Assembly (NCBI GenBank): GCA_002431345.1
Contig: DJEN01000050.1
Location: 1-64,000, forward strand
Direction: 5' to 3'
Source: Megasphaera sp. UBA5897
GTDB taxonomy: Bacteria; Bacillota; Negativicutes; Veillonellales; Megasphaeraceae
DNA: 64,000 bases
Below the pieces are notes generated by a model, which ran no database searches, was not told the origin of the DNA, and saw only the letters and a program-made list of their open reading frames with translations. Below, piece by piece: positions 56,860-64,000 of this stretch. The translations under genes and the position numbers were made by a program. Numbering within the stretch: position 1 is the first letter of the stretch; each line of letters starts with the position of its first letter.

Positions 56860-57426
56860 ATGAAATCAAAAATAGATGTTACTATTTTTAAAAATGGTGA
56901 TATTGATATGCTCCATGCTTCCATTTATGAAGAATTATGGAAAGATTATTGTGCGTTAAAAAAAAGAGCCCGCATGCATGAAGAAAAGAATACGGCAAAG
57001 GGAGCCTATTTGTGCCGCCGGTATCAGCGCGCGGCGCTTCTTTCTTTATTTGCTTTTTTTGAAGGTGTTTTGGATAATTGGCTGAACAAGCTGCAGCAGG
57101 ACTATCAGGAATATCAGCATGTATCCATGACGGATCTGAAAGAAAAATGCGATGCTGTATTGGGCTATTGCTTTTATTGCACGTATACCAAACGAACCCA
57201 GGATTTTACCGAACTGTATGATATTATCAGCCGCTTTGAACAGCACGACGTGTCGCTGATTGAACATATCAACCGAGACATGCTGATAAAAACGGAAACC
57301 GCCATCGATTCGTATTTGTGTTATGTCGAAGCCATGACGACGCTGCGGCGCTTTCCCAAACCGGATAAATCGACAACCGGTTTGATGGACAAACTGGGCG
57401 GCATGGTCAAAGGGTGTTGCAATTAA
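56860..57426 (+). CDS. Protein of unknown function, mostly helical
   Basis: 188 residues from ATG 56860; ribosome site is weak (AGAAGGCAG far upstream). Not recognised. The middle has YQRAALLSLFAFFEGVLDNWL, resembling the helix of HEPN-like or RiboL-PSP-type families, and a Cys-rich stretch (AVLGYCFYCTYTKR). No signal peptide or clear membrane helix; the C-terminus ends in KGCCN. It follows mscL by 36 bases on the same strand and is followed by a terminator, so it may be the last gene of the yerC-mscL unit. Codon use does not look foreign. Confidence 0.7.
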   Translation: MKSKIDVTIFKNGDIDMLHASIYEELWKDYCALKKRARMHEEKNTAKGAYLCRRYQRAALLSLFAFFEGVLDNWLNKLQQDYQEYQHVSMTDLKEKCDAVLGYCFYCTYTKRTQDFTELYDIISRFEQHDVSLIEHINRDMLIKTETAIDSYLCYVEAMTTLRRFPKPDKSTTGLMDKLGGMVKGCCN

Positions 57427-57442
57427 ATCATGTATTTACAAA

Positions 57443-57486
57443 TAGTGTGTTCTGTTTTTATAAATGGAATACACTTGTTTTTTATA
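57443..57486 (+). terminator. Terminator after the unknown gene
   Basis: AGTGTGTTCT pairs (with G-T pairs) with GGAATACACT and is followed by TGTTTTTT. Confidence 0.7.
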
Positions 57487-57533
57487 TTTCGTTGGAGTAT
57501 GATATACATATATAAATTTATATCGTATAGTTA

Positions 57534-57731
57534 GTCTTTGAGGCATGGTGAGAAAGGGCAATCCTTTCGTATTCCTGACCGGTGGTAATAGTCCGCAACC
57601 TCCTTTGGGAGCTGACTCGGTGTAATTCCGAGACCGACAGTATAGTCTGGATGGGAAAAGACGTGGGCACGGCAGCAATGTTTGCCGTGTGTTTCTCATG
57701 AAGAAAAAGACTGGCATGCCAGTCTTTTTTT
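57534..57731 (+). promoter_or_regulatory. FMN riboswitch with terminator/antiterminator
   Basis: The aptamer (57534-57662) has the RFN hallmarks: P1 formed by GTCTTT (57534) and AAAGAC (57657-57662), CCTGACCGGTGGTAATAGTC, GACTCGGTGTAATTCCGAG and the highly conserved GACAGTATAGTCTGGATGGG. A terminator lies at 57702-57731 (AAGACTGG-CATG-CCAGTCTT plus T7). AAAAGAC at 57656-57662 (3' side of P1) is complementary to GTCTTTT at 57722-57728, so P1 formation with FMN bound would free the terminator: an OFF switch. P2 carries an extra GAAAGG/CCTTTC hairpin at 57552-57568. The regulated gene is a sugar kinase, not a riboflavin gene. Confidence 0.95.
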
Positions 57732-57761
57732 GTGCCGCAGGATAGAAAGGCAGGTACAAGA

Positions 57762-59291
57762 ATGGAAACGAAGTATTATTTGGGATTTGATGCGGGAACG
57801 CAAAGTGTAAAAGTAGCTGTATATGATGACGCGCTGCAGTGCGTGGCGATGGATACGGCAAAAACGACTTTATACTATCCTCATCCGGGATGGGTGCAGA
57901 TGGATGTCGATGAGTATTATCGCCTGATCAAACAATGCATGGCTTCATGCAGCCGGCAAATGCGGGATAAAGGGCTGGACGTCCGTGCCGTGCGTGCGAT
58001 TATGGGGGACGGTATTATCTGCGGCATTGCCGGCATCGATGCCGATGGTAATGCCATTACGCCGTATATCAATTATTTGGACAGCCGCACGGCAGAAGAC
58101 GTACAGGCATTAAAAGAAAAAAATTATTCTATTTGGGCAAAAGAAACGGGCAATGCCGAACCAAACGTCATGTTTCCGGCTATGTTTGCCCGTTGGTTTA
58201 TGAAACATATTCCGGCATGGAAAGAAAAAGGCGTGAAGTTCGTGCATAACTGCCCGTATGTATTGATGCATTTAGCAGGCTTGTCCGGTACGGATGCTTT
58301 TATTGACTGGGGTATGATGTCCGGCTGGGGACTGGGCTACCATGTCATAGAAAAACGTTGGTCTGCCGAACAGCTTCGCCTGTTGGGCATAGATGCTGCG
58401 TATATGCCAAAAATAGTCAAGCCTTGGGACATCATTGGTACGCTGCGGGAAGAAGACGCATTGGAAACGGGTTTCCCAGCAGGCATCCCGATTTGTGCCG
58501 GTGCCGGTGATACGATGGAATCCATGATGGGCAGCGGTATTTTGGAAGCAGGACGGGCTGTGGACGTAGCAGGCACGTGTGCCATGTTCTGCGCAGCAAC
58601 GGACGGCATTATTCCGGAACTGTCCGTACCGGGAAGCGGCTTGATTTTTAATTCCGGCACACTGCCGGGCACGTACTTTTATTGGGGTATGGTACGCACT
58701 GGCGGGCTGGCGCTGCGCTGGTTTAAAGACAGTGTCAGCCGTCATGAAGAAGACGCGTATTACAGTACGCTGGATGCGTTGGCTTCCCGCCATCCTGCAG
58801 GCTGTGACGGCGCCATGTTTATCCCGTATTTGACAGGCGGCAACGGCGATTTTCCTCATGTCAGAGGTACGTTTACCGGTCTGACGCTGGATTCTGATCA
58901 GGGAGCTATGTGGCGCTGCGTCTTAGAAGGAATCGGCTATGATTATATGGAAATTACGGACCGCTACCGCCATGCGGGAATTGATTTGACACAGCTGACT
59001 ATTACGGAAGGCGGCAGCCATGATGCCTTGTGGAATCAGATCAAAGCCGATATGCTGGATACGCAGGTCATGACTCTGCAGGTAGCCGGAGGAGCTGTAC
59101 CGACAAACTGCATTGTTGCTGCGTACAGTGTAGGCGATATAAAAGAATTAAAACAGGCGCTGCAGCGGCAATTGACTGCTAAAGATACGTATCAGCCGAA
59201 TCCGGATTGTACCAAGTTATATCGCGAACTATATAAAAAAAGAAATCACATCGTCAAAGCACTCAATGCCAGCATGGCTGCAGATATATAG
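57762..59291 (+). CDS. FGGY-family carbohydrate kinase under FMN control
   Basis: Start at ATG 57762 after AGAAAGGCAGG; the open frame 10 codons upstream is in the riboswitch terminator. 509 residues. FGGY_N: YLGFDAGTQSVKVAVYDD (ATP-phosphate loop) and PHPGWVQMDVDEYY, typical of xylulo-/ribulokinases. FGGY_C: catalytic Asp in CAGAGDTMESMMGSG, then GTCAMFCA, YLTGGNGDFPHVRGTF and TITEGGSHDALWNQIKADML. It should phosphorylate a pentulose or similar polyol. It is the only gene behind the FMN riboswitch, and no sugar isomerase or transporter is next to it. A link to riboflavin precursor supply (ribulose 5-phosphate) is a hypothesis. Confidence 0.9.
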   Translation: METKYYLGFDAGTQSVKVAVYDDALQCVAMDTAKTTLYYPHPGWVQMDVDEYYRLIKQCMASCSRQMRDKGLDVRAVRAIMGDGIICGIAGIDADGNAITPYINYLDSRTAEDVQALKEKNYSIWAKETGNAEPNVMFPAMFARWFMKHIPAWKEKGVKFVHNCPYVLMHLAGLSGTDAFIDWGMMSGWGLGYHVIEKRWSAEQLRLLGIDAAYMPKIVKPWDIIGTLREEDALETGFPAGIPICAGAGDTMESMMGSGILEAGRAVDVAGTCAMFCAATDGIIPELSVPGSGLIFNSGTLPGTYFYWGMVRTGGLALRWFKDSVSRHEEDAYYSTLDALASRHPAGCDGAMFIPYLTGGNGDFPHVRGTFTGLTLDSDQGAMWRCVLEGIGYDYMEITDRYRHAGIDLTQLTITEGGSHDALWNQIKADMLDTQVMTLQVAGGAVPTNCIVAAYSVGDIKELKQALQRQLTAKDTYQPNPDCTKLYRELYKKRNHIVKALNASMAADI

Positions 59292-59466
59292 GTATATTTT
59301 CACATAGTACATGCTAAAAGTTCATAATATAACATACTCAGATGCGGTATTTATATCAAATTATGCTAAAATAGCATTTGACTTGTTATATCATAGCGCA
59401 AAAAGCATACAAAATAGGAAGATTTTTAAAAATAATGCGGCTTTTTAGTAGATTTTTTCGTAGAAA

Positions 59467-59476
59467 GTGTTATACT
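59467..59476 (+). promoter_or_regulatory. Extended -10 promoter of hbd
   Basis: GTGTTATACT contains an extended -10 (TGTTATACT; TATACT at 59471-59476); no good -35. The 280-base gap after the kinase is AT-rich and otherwise has an ATGCTA-AAA-TAGCAT palindrome near 59362. Confidence 0.45.
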
Positions 59477-59507
59477 TATAAATGTAAGCAGTGCATCTTA
59501 TTTGAAA

Positions 59508-59552
59508 CAGCGTGACACTTTTAAGAAAAATAACGTGAAAAAAATCACGCTG
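59508..59552 (+). promoter_or_regulatory. Nested inverted repeats in the hbd leader
   Basis: CAGCGTGA (59508-59515) is complementary to TCACGCTG (59545-59552); an inner CGTGA (59534-59538) can pair with the same TCACG (59545-59549). The two pairings exclude each other. The 3' arm ends 4 bases before the ribosome site AAGGAGG, so a translational or mRNA-stability role, or a DNA operator, is possible. Confidence 0.4.
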
Positions 59553-59570
59553 AATAAGGAGGAGTTAAAC

Positions 59571-60431
59571 ATGTTTTGTAAAAAAGTAATGGTAATTGGT
59601 GCAGGTACAATGGGTTCCGGTATTGCTCAGGTTTTTGCTACACACGGCTGCGAAGTTGTTTTGAACGATATTAAAGATGAATTCGTTGCTGGCGGCAAAG
59701 CTAAAATTGATAAATCCTTAACAAAATTAGTTGCTAAAGGAAAAATGACACAGGAAGATAAAGACGCAGCTATGGCTCGTGTTTCTGGTTTTGTAACTCG
59801 TACAAAAGAAAACATGGCTGATATTGACCTCGTTGTTGAAGCAGCTATTGAAGATTTGAAAATCAAATCTGCTATCTTCAAAGAATTAGATGAACTTTGC
59901 CCAGCAGATACTATTTTGGCAAGTAACACATCTTCTTTGGCTATTACGCAGATTGGCGCAGCTACAAAACGTCCGGACAAAGTTATCGGCATGCATTTCT
60001 TTAACCCGGCTCCAGTCATGAAATTAATCGAATTGATCAATGGTATTGCAACATCCGATGATACATTCAAAAAAGTTCAGGAAACAGCTACTGAATTGGG
60101 CAAATCCCCTGTTAAAGTTGCTGACTTCCCGGGCTTCGTAGGCAACCGTGTTGTCATTCCTATGATTAACGAAGCTATCCAGGCTTTGATGGAAGGCGTT
60201 GCTTCCAAAGAAGATATCGATACCGTTTGCAAACTGGGCTTCAACCATCCAATGGGCCCATTGGCTTTGAGCGATTTGATTGGTAACGATGTTGTTCTTC
60301 ATATCATGGAAGTTCTCTATGATGGCTTTGGCGATCCGAAATATCGTCCGTGCCCGCTCCTCAAAAAATATGTTAACGCTGGCTACCTCGGTCGCAAAAC
60401 AGGTAAAGGCTTCTACGATTACACAAAATAA
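59571..60431 (+). CDS. hbd: 3-hydroxybutyryl-CoA dehydrogenase
   Basis: Start at ATG 59571 after ATAAGGAGGAG; the frame is open 23 codons upstream, but that region is the structured leader. 286 residues. NAD-binding motif [29 protein letters not shown], catalytic [31 protein letters not shown] and the C-terminal [18 protein letters not shown]. It reduces acetoacetyl-CoA to 3-hydroxybutyryl-CoA in butyrate formation. Codon use (GTT/GCT rich) suggests very high expression. crt follows after a gap of 122 bases. Confidence 0.95.
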   Translation: MFCKKVMVIGAGTMGSGIAQVFATHGCEVVLNDIKDEFVAGGKAKIDKSLTKLVAKGKMTQEDKDAAMARVSGFVTRTKENMADIDLVVEAAIEDLKIKSAIFKELDELCPADTILASNTSSLAITQIGAATKRPDKVIGMHFFNPAPVMKLIELINGIATSDDTFKKVQETATELGKSPVKVADFPGFVGNRVVIPMINEAIQALMEGVASKEDIDTVCKLGFNHPMGPLALSDLIGNDVVLHIMEVLYDGFGDPKYRPCPLLKKYVNAGYLGRKTGKGFYDYTK

Positions 60432-60434
60432 TAT

Positions 60435-60480
60435 TGAGCAAAATGTGCTCCGCAGACAGTGGGCGTGAGAAATCACGCCC
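60435..60480 (+). other. Two hairpins between hbd and crt
   Basis: GAGCA-AAATG-TGCTC (60436-60450) and the perfect 8 bp stem GGGCGTGA-GAAA-TCACGCCC (60461-60480) with a GAAA tetraloop. No T run follows, so they are more likely mRNA processing or stability elements than terminators. Confidence 0.6.
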
Positions 60481-60553
60481 ATGTTTGCCATAAAGCATGC
60501 AGCATGGTGTCCAAACAAACTACAAATATTGTCCAGATTAGGAGGCTATTATC

Positions 60554-61336
60554 ATGGCATACGAAAACATTAACTATACAGTTGAAAACGGCATTGCAAC
60601 CATTGCTATTAATCGTCCAAAAGCATTGAATGCATTGAACTTGGCAACATTGACAGAATTAAAAGATGTTGTAGAAAAAATTGCTGTAGATAAAGCAGTT
60701 CAGGTCGTTATCATTACAGGTGCCGGCGAAAAATCTTTCGTTGCAGGTGCTGATATTGTTGAAATGTCTACGAAGAACGCCGTAGAAGGCCGCGTATGGG
60801 GCCAGGTAGGTCAGAATATCTTCACAGAAATTGAAAACCTGCCGCAGCCTGTTATTGCAGCTGTCAACGGTTTCGCTTTAGGCGGCGGCTGCGAATTGGC
60901 CTGCGCCTGCGATATTCGGTATGCTTCTGAAAACGCTAAATTTGGTCAGCCGGAAGTCGGCCTCGGCATTACACCGGGCTTTGGCGGTACACAGCGCTTG
61001 ACTCGTGTTGTTGGCCGTGGTCATGCCAAAGAATTGATTTATACGGCAAGTATTATCGATGCACAGGAAGCTCTTCGCATCGGCTTGGTTAATAAAGTCG
61101 TTCCGCAGGCTGAATTGATGGACGCTGTTATGAAATTGGCAAAAACGATTACGAAAAAAGCTCCGGTTGCTGTACAGCTTGCAAAAGCTGCTATTAACCG
61201 CGGCATTAACTGCGATGTAGTAACAGGTATTTCTTACGAAGCAGAAGTATTCGGCCTTTGCTTTGCAACAGCAGACCAAAAAGAAGGCATGAAAGCTTTC
61301 ATTGAAAAACGTAAACCGACATTTGAAGGTAAATAA
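60554..61336 (+). CDS. crt: Enoyl-CoA hydratase / crotonase
   Basis: A 260-residue crotonase-fold enzyme: NRPKALNALNLATL, oxyanion-hole region AGADIVEMS, IAAVNGFALGGGCELA with the first catalytic Glu region, and FGQPEVGLGITPGFGGTQRL with the second Glu. It interconverts 3-hydroxybutyryl-CoA and crotonyl-CoA, the step after Hbd. Strong TAGGAGG site; codon use again points to high expression; a strong terminator follows. Confidence 0.95.
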   Translation: MAYENINYTVENGIATIAINRPKALNALNLATLTELKDVVEKIAVDKAVQVVIITGAGEKSFVAGADIVEMSTKNAVEGRVWGQVGQNIFTEIENLPQPVIAAVNGFALGGGCELACACDIRYASENAKFGQPEVGLGITPGFGGTQRLTRVVGRGHAKELIYTASIIDAQEALRIGLVNKVVPQAELMDAVMKLAKTITKKAPVAVQLAKAAINRGINCDVVTGISYEAEVFGLCFATADQKEGMKAFIEKRKPTFEGK

Positions 61337-61363
61337 GTTTCTCCTTAACACTAAGATTATACA

Positions 61364-61397
61364 GAAAAAGCTGCCGCGTTGTGCGGCAGCTTTTTTC
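61364..61397 (+). terminator. Terminator after crt
   Basis: AAAAAGCTGCCGC pairs with GCGGCAGCTTTTTT around GTTGT. Confidence 0.92.
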
Positions 61398-61496
61398 ATG
61401 CTGGAAGCATTCGGTATTTGTCTTGCAGTTGTTGTACATGACAGCGTGTATTTCTCTTTTTTTCCTGCTCAATGTCATCAGTATCATAGAAAAGCA

Positions 61497-62504
61497 TTAA
61501 AATGACATAAGACGAAACAAGGCGTCGTCATCTTCCAACATGGCATCAAAACAATATTGTGTTGCTTTCGTGTCAGCCAAACTGTTGTGCCAATTGGCGT
61601 CTGGATATCCATAATGAGCGGCACAGGTTTTTAATTTGGCATACGTACGGGGATGCAGTATATCGGTATGGACAAAAGAATAGGCTTCACCGATATCTAA
61701 ATAGATAGGCGTATGCGGAAATTGTACACCGTATGCATGAAGATGGCTGATATCCTGCATGGTGCTGTAGCCAACAATCAGCTGTGCGTTGGCAAATAAT
61801 TGCGTCAAGGCGGGGACAGCTGTTTGAAAGGACGGTTTATCAGCTACCATGGCAGGCGTAATATGATGGATTTCCATGGCTCTATCCCAAGAAGTGATTT
61901 TTTGGGGGCAGAAATAGTGATTATAGACGACTTGTCCCAAGCCATTTACGATGGACACTTGTAAAATTTCATCTGTAGGAAGCAGTCCTGTCAATTCAAT
62001 ATCTACGACCAAGATACGCTGGGCGTCCAAGGTTCGGATATAGGCTTTTACTTCGCGGGATAATTGGATGCGCCGCTGTAGCGCTGCTGAATAGGGCGGT
62101 GTATGCAGCAAAGATGAAACCGCACCGTCTGCTTCATGTGTTTGGTATATCTGTTCACGCTGCAGCCAGGCTTTGGCTGCCCGGTAATTGGAAAAGCTTT
62201 TGGCGCGTGCCCCTTTATATCCCTGCGTATAGGAATAATATTGTGCCGTATCGGTAATGATACCGGTTTTGCGCCCTCTGCTGACGGCATAGTAGCGTTT
62301 TGCCGGATGGCGGGCAGAACAGGCTGCCGGTGTTGTCGATACGAGTCCGGCTTGTTTTTGGCTGTCCAACCAAGCTGCTGCGGCTTCTTTGGTTGCAAAC
62401 GCTTTAGCACAAACGCCGCTGAAATGTGCCGTATATTGTGTATATTCTTGTTGTTTTGTAAAAATGCCGGTTTTATGGCCGGCACTAATTGCATAAAACT
62501 TCAT
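61497..62504 (-). CDS. Double hybrid-binding (viroplasmin) domain fused to DEDDh exonuclease
   Basis: 335 residues. Two RNase HI N-terminal/Cauli_VI domains: residues 2-46 (KFYAISAGHKTGIFTK) and 70-114 (RYYAVSRGRKTGIITD, GARAKSFSNYRAAKAWL). After a linker comes a DnaQ-like DEDDh exonuclease (about 162-325) with all five catalytic residues: D168 and E170 in VVDIELTG, D251 in YSTMQDISHL, H306 and D311 in WHNSLADTKAT. The small domains bind RNA-DNA hybrid or double-stranded RNA in RNase HI, so the enzyme may trim 3' ends at hybrids. No RNase H domain is present. It stands alone on the minus strand. Confidence 0.9.
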   Translation of the reverse strand: MKFYAISAGHKTGIFTKQQEYTQYTAHFSGVCAKAFATKEAAAAWLDSQKQAGLVSTTPAACSARHPAKRYYAVSRGRKTGIITDTAQYYSYTQGYKGARAKSFSNYRAAKAWLQREQIYQTHEADGAVSSLLHTPPYSAALQRRIQLSREVKAYIRTLDAQRILVVDIELTGLLPTDEILQVSIVNGLGQVVYNHYFCPQKITSWDRAMEIHHITPAMVADKPSFQTAVPALTQLFANAQLIVGYSTMQDISHLHAYGVQFPHTPIYLDIGEAYSFVHTDILHPRTYAKLKTCAAHYGYPDANWHNSLADTKATQYCFDAMLEDDDALFRLMSF

Positions 62505-62674
62505 GATTCCATCCTCATCCGTGCTGGTATATATATTTATCGTAAAACTGTATTACTACTATACCATATCATAAAAAATTTGTTTAGCGTAGAGCCTTAA
62601 CGAAAAACGTTCGTTGTTTATCGGGACTTTGCTGCGTCCTGCCGCATGGCTTGAGAACTAGATGGGGGATAAAA

Positions 62675-62727
62675 GAAAAAGCGTATACTCATATCGCTGG
62701 TTGCGATAGAGAATATACGCTTTTTTG
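62675..62727 (-). terminator. Terminator of corA
   Basis: GCGTATACTCATATCGC and GCGATAGAGAATATACGC form a long imperfect stem; there is a T run on both strands, so it can stop corA transcripts coming from the right. Confidence 0.75.
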
Positions 62728-62748
62728 TACAAATGGACTGCTGTGTTT

Positions 62749-63702
62749 TTAAAATAAATCTTTTCGCCATAACATGGCGATGGCTGCCAGCGCACAAATG
62801 AGAGCCAGAATGATGATATAGAAAAATCCCATGGCGTTTTCTTGGAATGGAACCGGAACGTTGACACCCCATAAACTGAAGATAATCGTCGGCACGGCCA
62901 AGATAATCGTGATAGACGCCAAGAATTTCATGACTAAGTTCAAGTTGTTGGAAATGATGGAGGCAAATGTATCAGACATGCTCATGAGAATGTTGGAATA
63001 CATTTCTACCATTTCAATAGCCTGCTTGTTTTCGATGATGACATCTTCCAGCAAATCTTCATCTTCTTCATACATTTTCAGCAAATGATGGAGCGATGTG
63101 TTGCGACGCAGCCGCATCAGGCGTTCCATAACGATACCGTTGCTGCGCAGAGCAGACGTGAAGTATGTCAATGATTTTTGTAATTCTAAAAGCATAAAAA
63201 ATTCTTTGTTGCGCATCGAATGCCGCAGAATTTCTTCAATATCATCGGTACGGCGGTTGATTTGCATTAAGTACCGCAGGAAAAGCGTGGCGCTGCGGTA
63301 GAGAATCTGAAACAAGAACCTTGTTTTTTTGAACGTGTAAAATAAAGGATATTTGTTTTGTGTAAATGCCCGCATGACTTCCGTGTTCTGAATGCACAGG
63401 GTAATAATAAAGTCAGGCGTAATAAAAATGCCCAGCGGCAGCGTATCGTAGCTGTCTGTTTCTAATATAATAGGAATATTAATAACGACAAATATATAGT
63501 TATCTTCTAATTCAACGTGAGAACGTTCTTCTGTATCCAGCGCGGTCTTCAGGACGTCAGTTGGGATTTCGGTAACCATTGATACGAGCTGTAAATCTTC
63601 GGAATCAGGATTTACAACATTGATCCATGAACCTTTTTCGGCAGAAGCCAAGGATATGTTGTCTTCCAAATGGCCATTGCTGTGTTTGTAAACTTGAATC
63701 AT
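62749..63702 (-). CDS. corA: CorA-like divalent metal ion transporter
   Basis: Start at 63702 (MIQVYKHSNG, GGAG site upstream on the minus strand); an earlier in-frame ATG 12 codons up lacks a site. 317 residues: a long cytoplasmic N-terminal funnel and helices, then two C-terminal transmembrane helices (LVMKFLASITIILAVPTIIF and FFYIIILALICALAAIAML). The pore signature is GVN (SLWGVNVPVPFQ) instead of GMN, a known variant in this superfamily. It imports Mg2+ or a related metal; ion choice cannot be decided here. Own promoter on the minus strand. Confidence 0.9.
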   Translation of the reverse strand: MIQVYKHSNGHLEDNISLASAEKGSWINVVNPDSEDLQLVSMVTEIPTDVLKTALDTEERSHVELEDNYIFVVINIPIILETDSYDTLPLGIFITPDFIITLCIQNTEVMRAFTQNKYPLFYTFKKTRFLFQILYRSATLFLRYLMQINRRTDDIEEILRHSMRNKEFFMLLELQKSLTYFTSALRSNGIVMERLMRLRRNTSLHHLLKMYEEDEDLLEDVIIENKQAIEMVEMYSNILMSMSDTFASIISNNLNLVMKFLASITIILAVPTIIFSLWGVNVPVPFQENAMGFFYIIILALICALAAIAMLWRKDLF

Positions 63703-63752
63703 TCCGCTTCTCCGTTTCCTCTTCGTTTTTGCGGGCACTAACCCTAAATTCT

Positions 63753-63781
63753 AATATAAGCATAAATGGGAATCTCGTCAA
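63753..63781 (-). promoter_or_regulatory. Promoter of corA
   Basis: On the minus strand TTGACG (63781-63776), 17 bp spacer, TATATT (63758-63753), about 50 bases before the start codon. Confidence 0.7.
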
Positions 63782-63985
63782 GTAAAATACAACATTTTAC
63801 GGATTTTGCCTGTAAATTTATTGTAAAAAGAAAGGGGAAAGGGTTTGTTTGGATATTACTTGCAGCGTAATCTTTTATAAACAAAAGGAATTTGCTATAA
63901 TAAAGTGTATTTAGGGTATAGAACAGCTTATGGCGTACAAACGGGGGAATACGCAGTGATAGGGCTGCACAGAGGAGGAGTATCG

Positions 63986-64000
63986 TTGTCTGGTGTATTA
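63986..64000 (+). CDS. Start of an unidentified gene (cut by window edge)
   Basis: AGAGGAGGAG followed by TTG at 63986 opens a frame reading MSGVL to the window end. An extended -10 TGCTATAAT lies upstream near 63891-63900. Too little is visible to name the product; an in-frame GTG at 63956 is an alternative start. Confidence 0.4.

Noticed and set aside
57534..57731. Cobalamin or TPP riboswitch
   Set aside because: The sequence has the FMN-specific GACAGT...GTCTGGATGGG core and lacks the B12 box and TPP CTGAGA motif.
59502..59570. 23-codon N-terminal extension of Hbd
   Set aside because: The NAD-binding motif starts right after ATG 59571, which has a consensus ribosome site; the upstream part is a structured leader.

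Overview
The window reads as chromosomal core genome of a strictly anaerobic diderm Firmicute of the class Negativicutes, most likely Megasphaera-like. Three things point there. Gene order and families are Firmicute: ftsQ-ftsZ, a Phe T-box before pheST, clpX-lon-engB, alaS-ireB-ruvX-DUF1292, a PolC-type replicase, and TTGACA/TATAAT promoters. It nevertheless has an outer membrane: a complete ADP-heptose operon with two GT9 heptosyltransferases and a small OmpA-like beta-barrel protein. It also carries butyrate/fermentation enzymes (hbd, crt, an acyl-CoA dehydrogenase) and a superoxide reductase. The genus is inference, not proven.

Layout. 1-2449: end of ddl, ftsQ, ftsZ (no ftsA between them). 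2487-8019: nrdR followed by hldE-hldD-gmhB-waaC-waaF, mostly with 4-base overlaps. 8092-8966: outer-membrane barrel protein and a structured small RNA, best guess 6S RNA. 9175-11229: two PaaI-type thioesterases and an acyl-CoA dehydrogenase. 11240-14972: T-box and pheST. 15142-21388: tig-clpP-clpX, lon-engB (protein quality control). 21563-23748: thioredoxin, a GT2 glycosyltransferase, a secreted NlpC/P60 hydrolase. 23934-27559: alaS-ireB-ruvX-DUF1292. 27640-31997: LysR regulator, MFS transporter, superoxide reductase, long HPF, AP endonuclease. 32165-37866: pgm, ACT/UPF0210 pair, wecA-like and wecB. 38220-45278: ATP synthase operon atpZ-I-B-E-F-H-A-G-D-C. 45414-46764: small secreted protein and purC. 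47027-55943: comEA-comEC-holA-vanW-polC. 56032-57426: YerC-like regulator, mscL, an unknown gene. 57534-59291: FMN riboswitch and an FGGY sugar kinase. 59571-61336: hbd-crt. 61497-63702 (minus): a hybrid-binding/DEDDh exonuclease fusion and corA. The last 15 bases open another gene.

The most unusual points are: (i) a complete FMN riboswitch with a visible terminator/antiterminator switch placed directly before an FGGY pentulose-kinase-like gene, suggesting flavin-controlled supply or salvage of a pentulose phosphate; (ii) a protein with two RNase HI-type hybrid-binding domains fused to an intact DEDDh exonuclease; (iii) a PolC with no inserted proofreading exonuclease; (iv) an ATP synthase c subunit with two carboxylates spaced as in Na+-binding rings; (v) a ComEC whose C-terminal metallo-beta-lactamase part has lost its metal ligands; (vi) a three-copy 16-18 bp repeat in front of the competence operon. 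No rRNA, tRNA, CRISPR array, prophage or insertion sequence was seen; most of the window looks vertically inherited.
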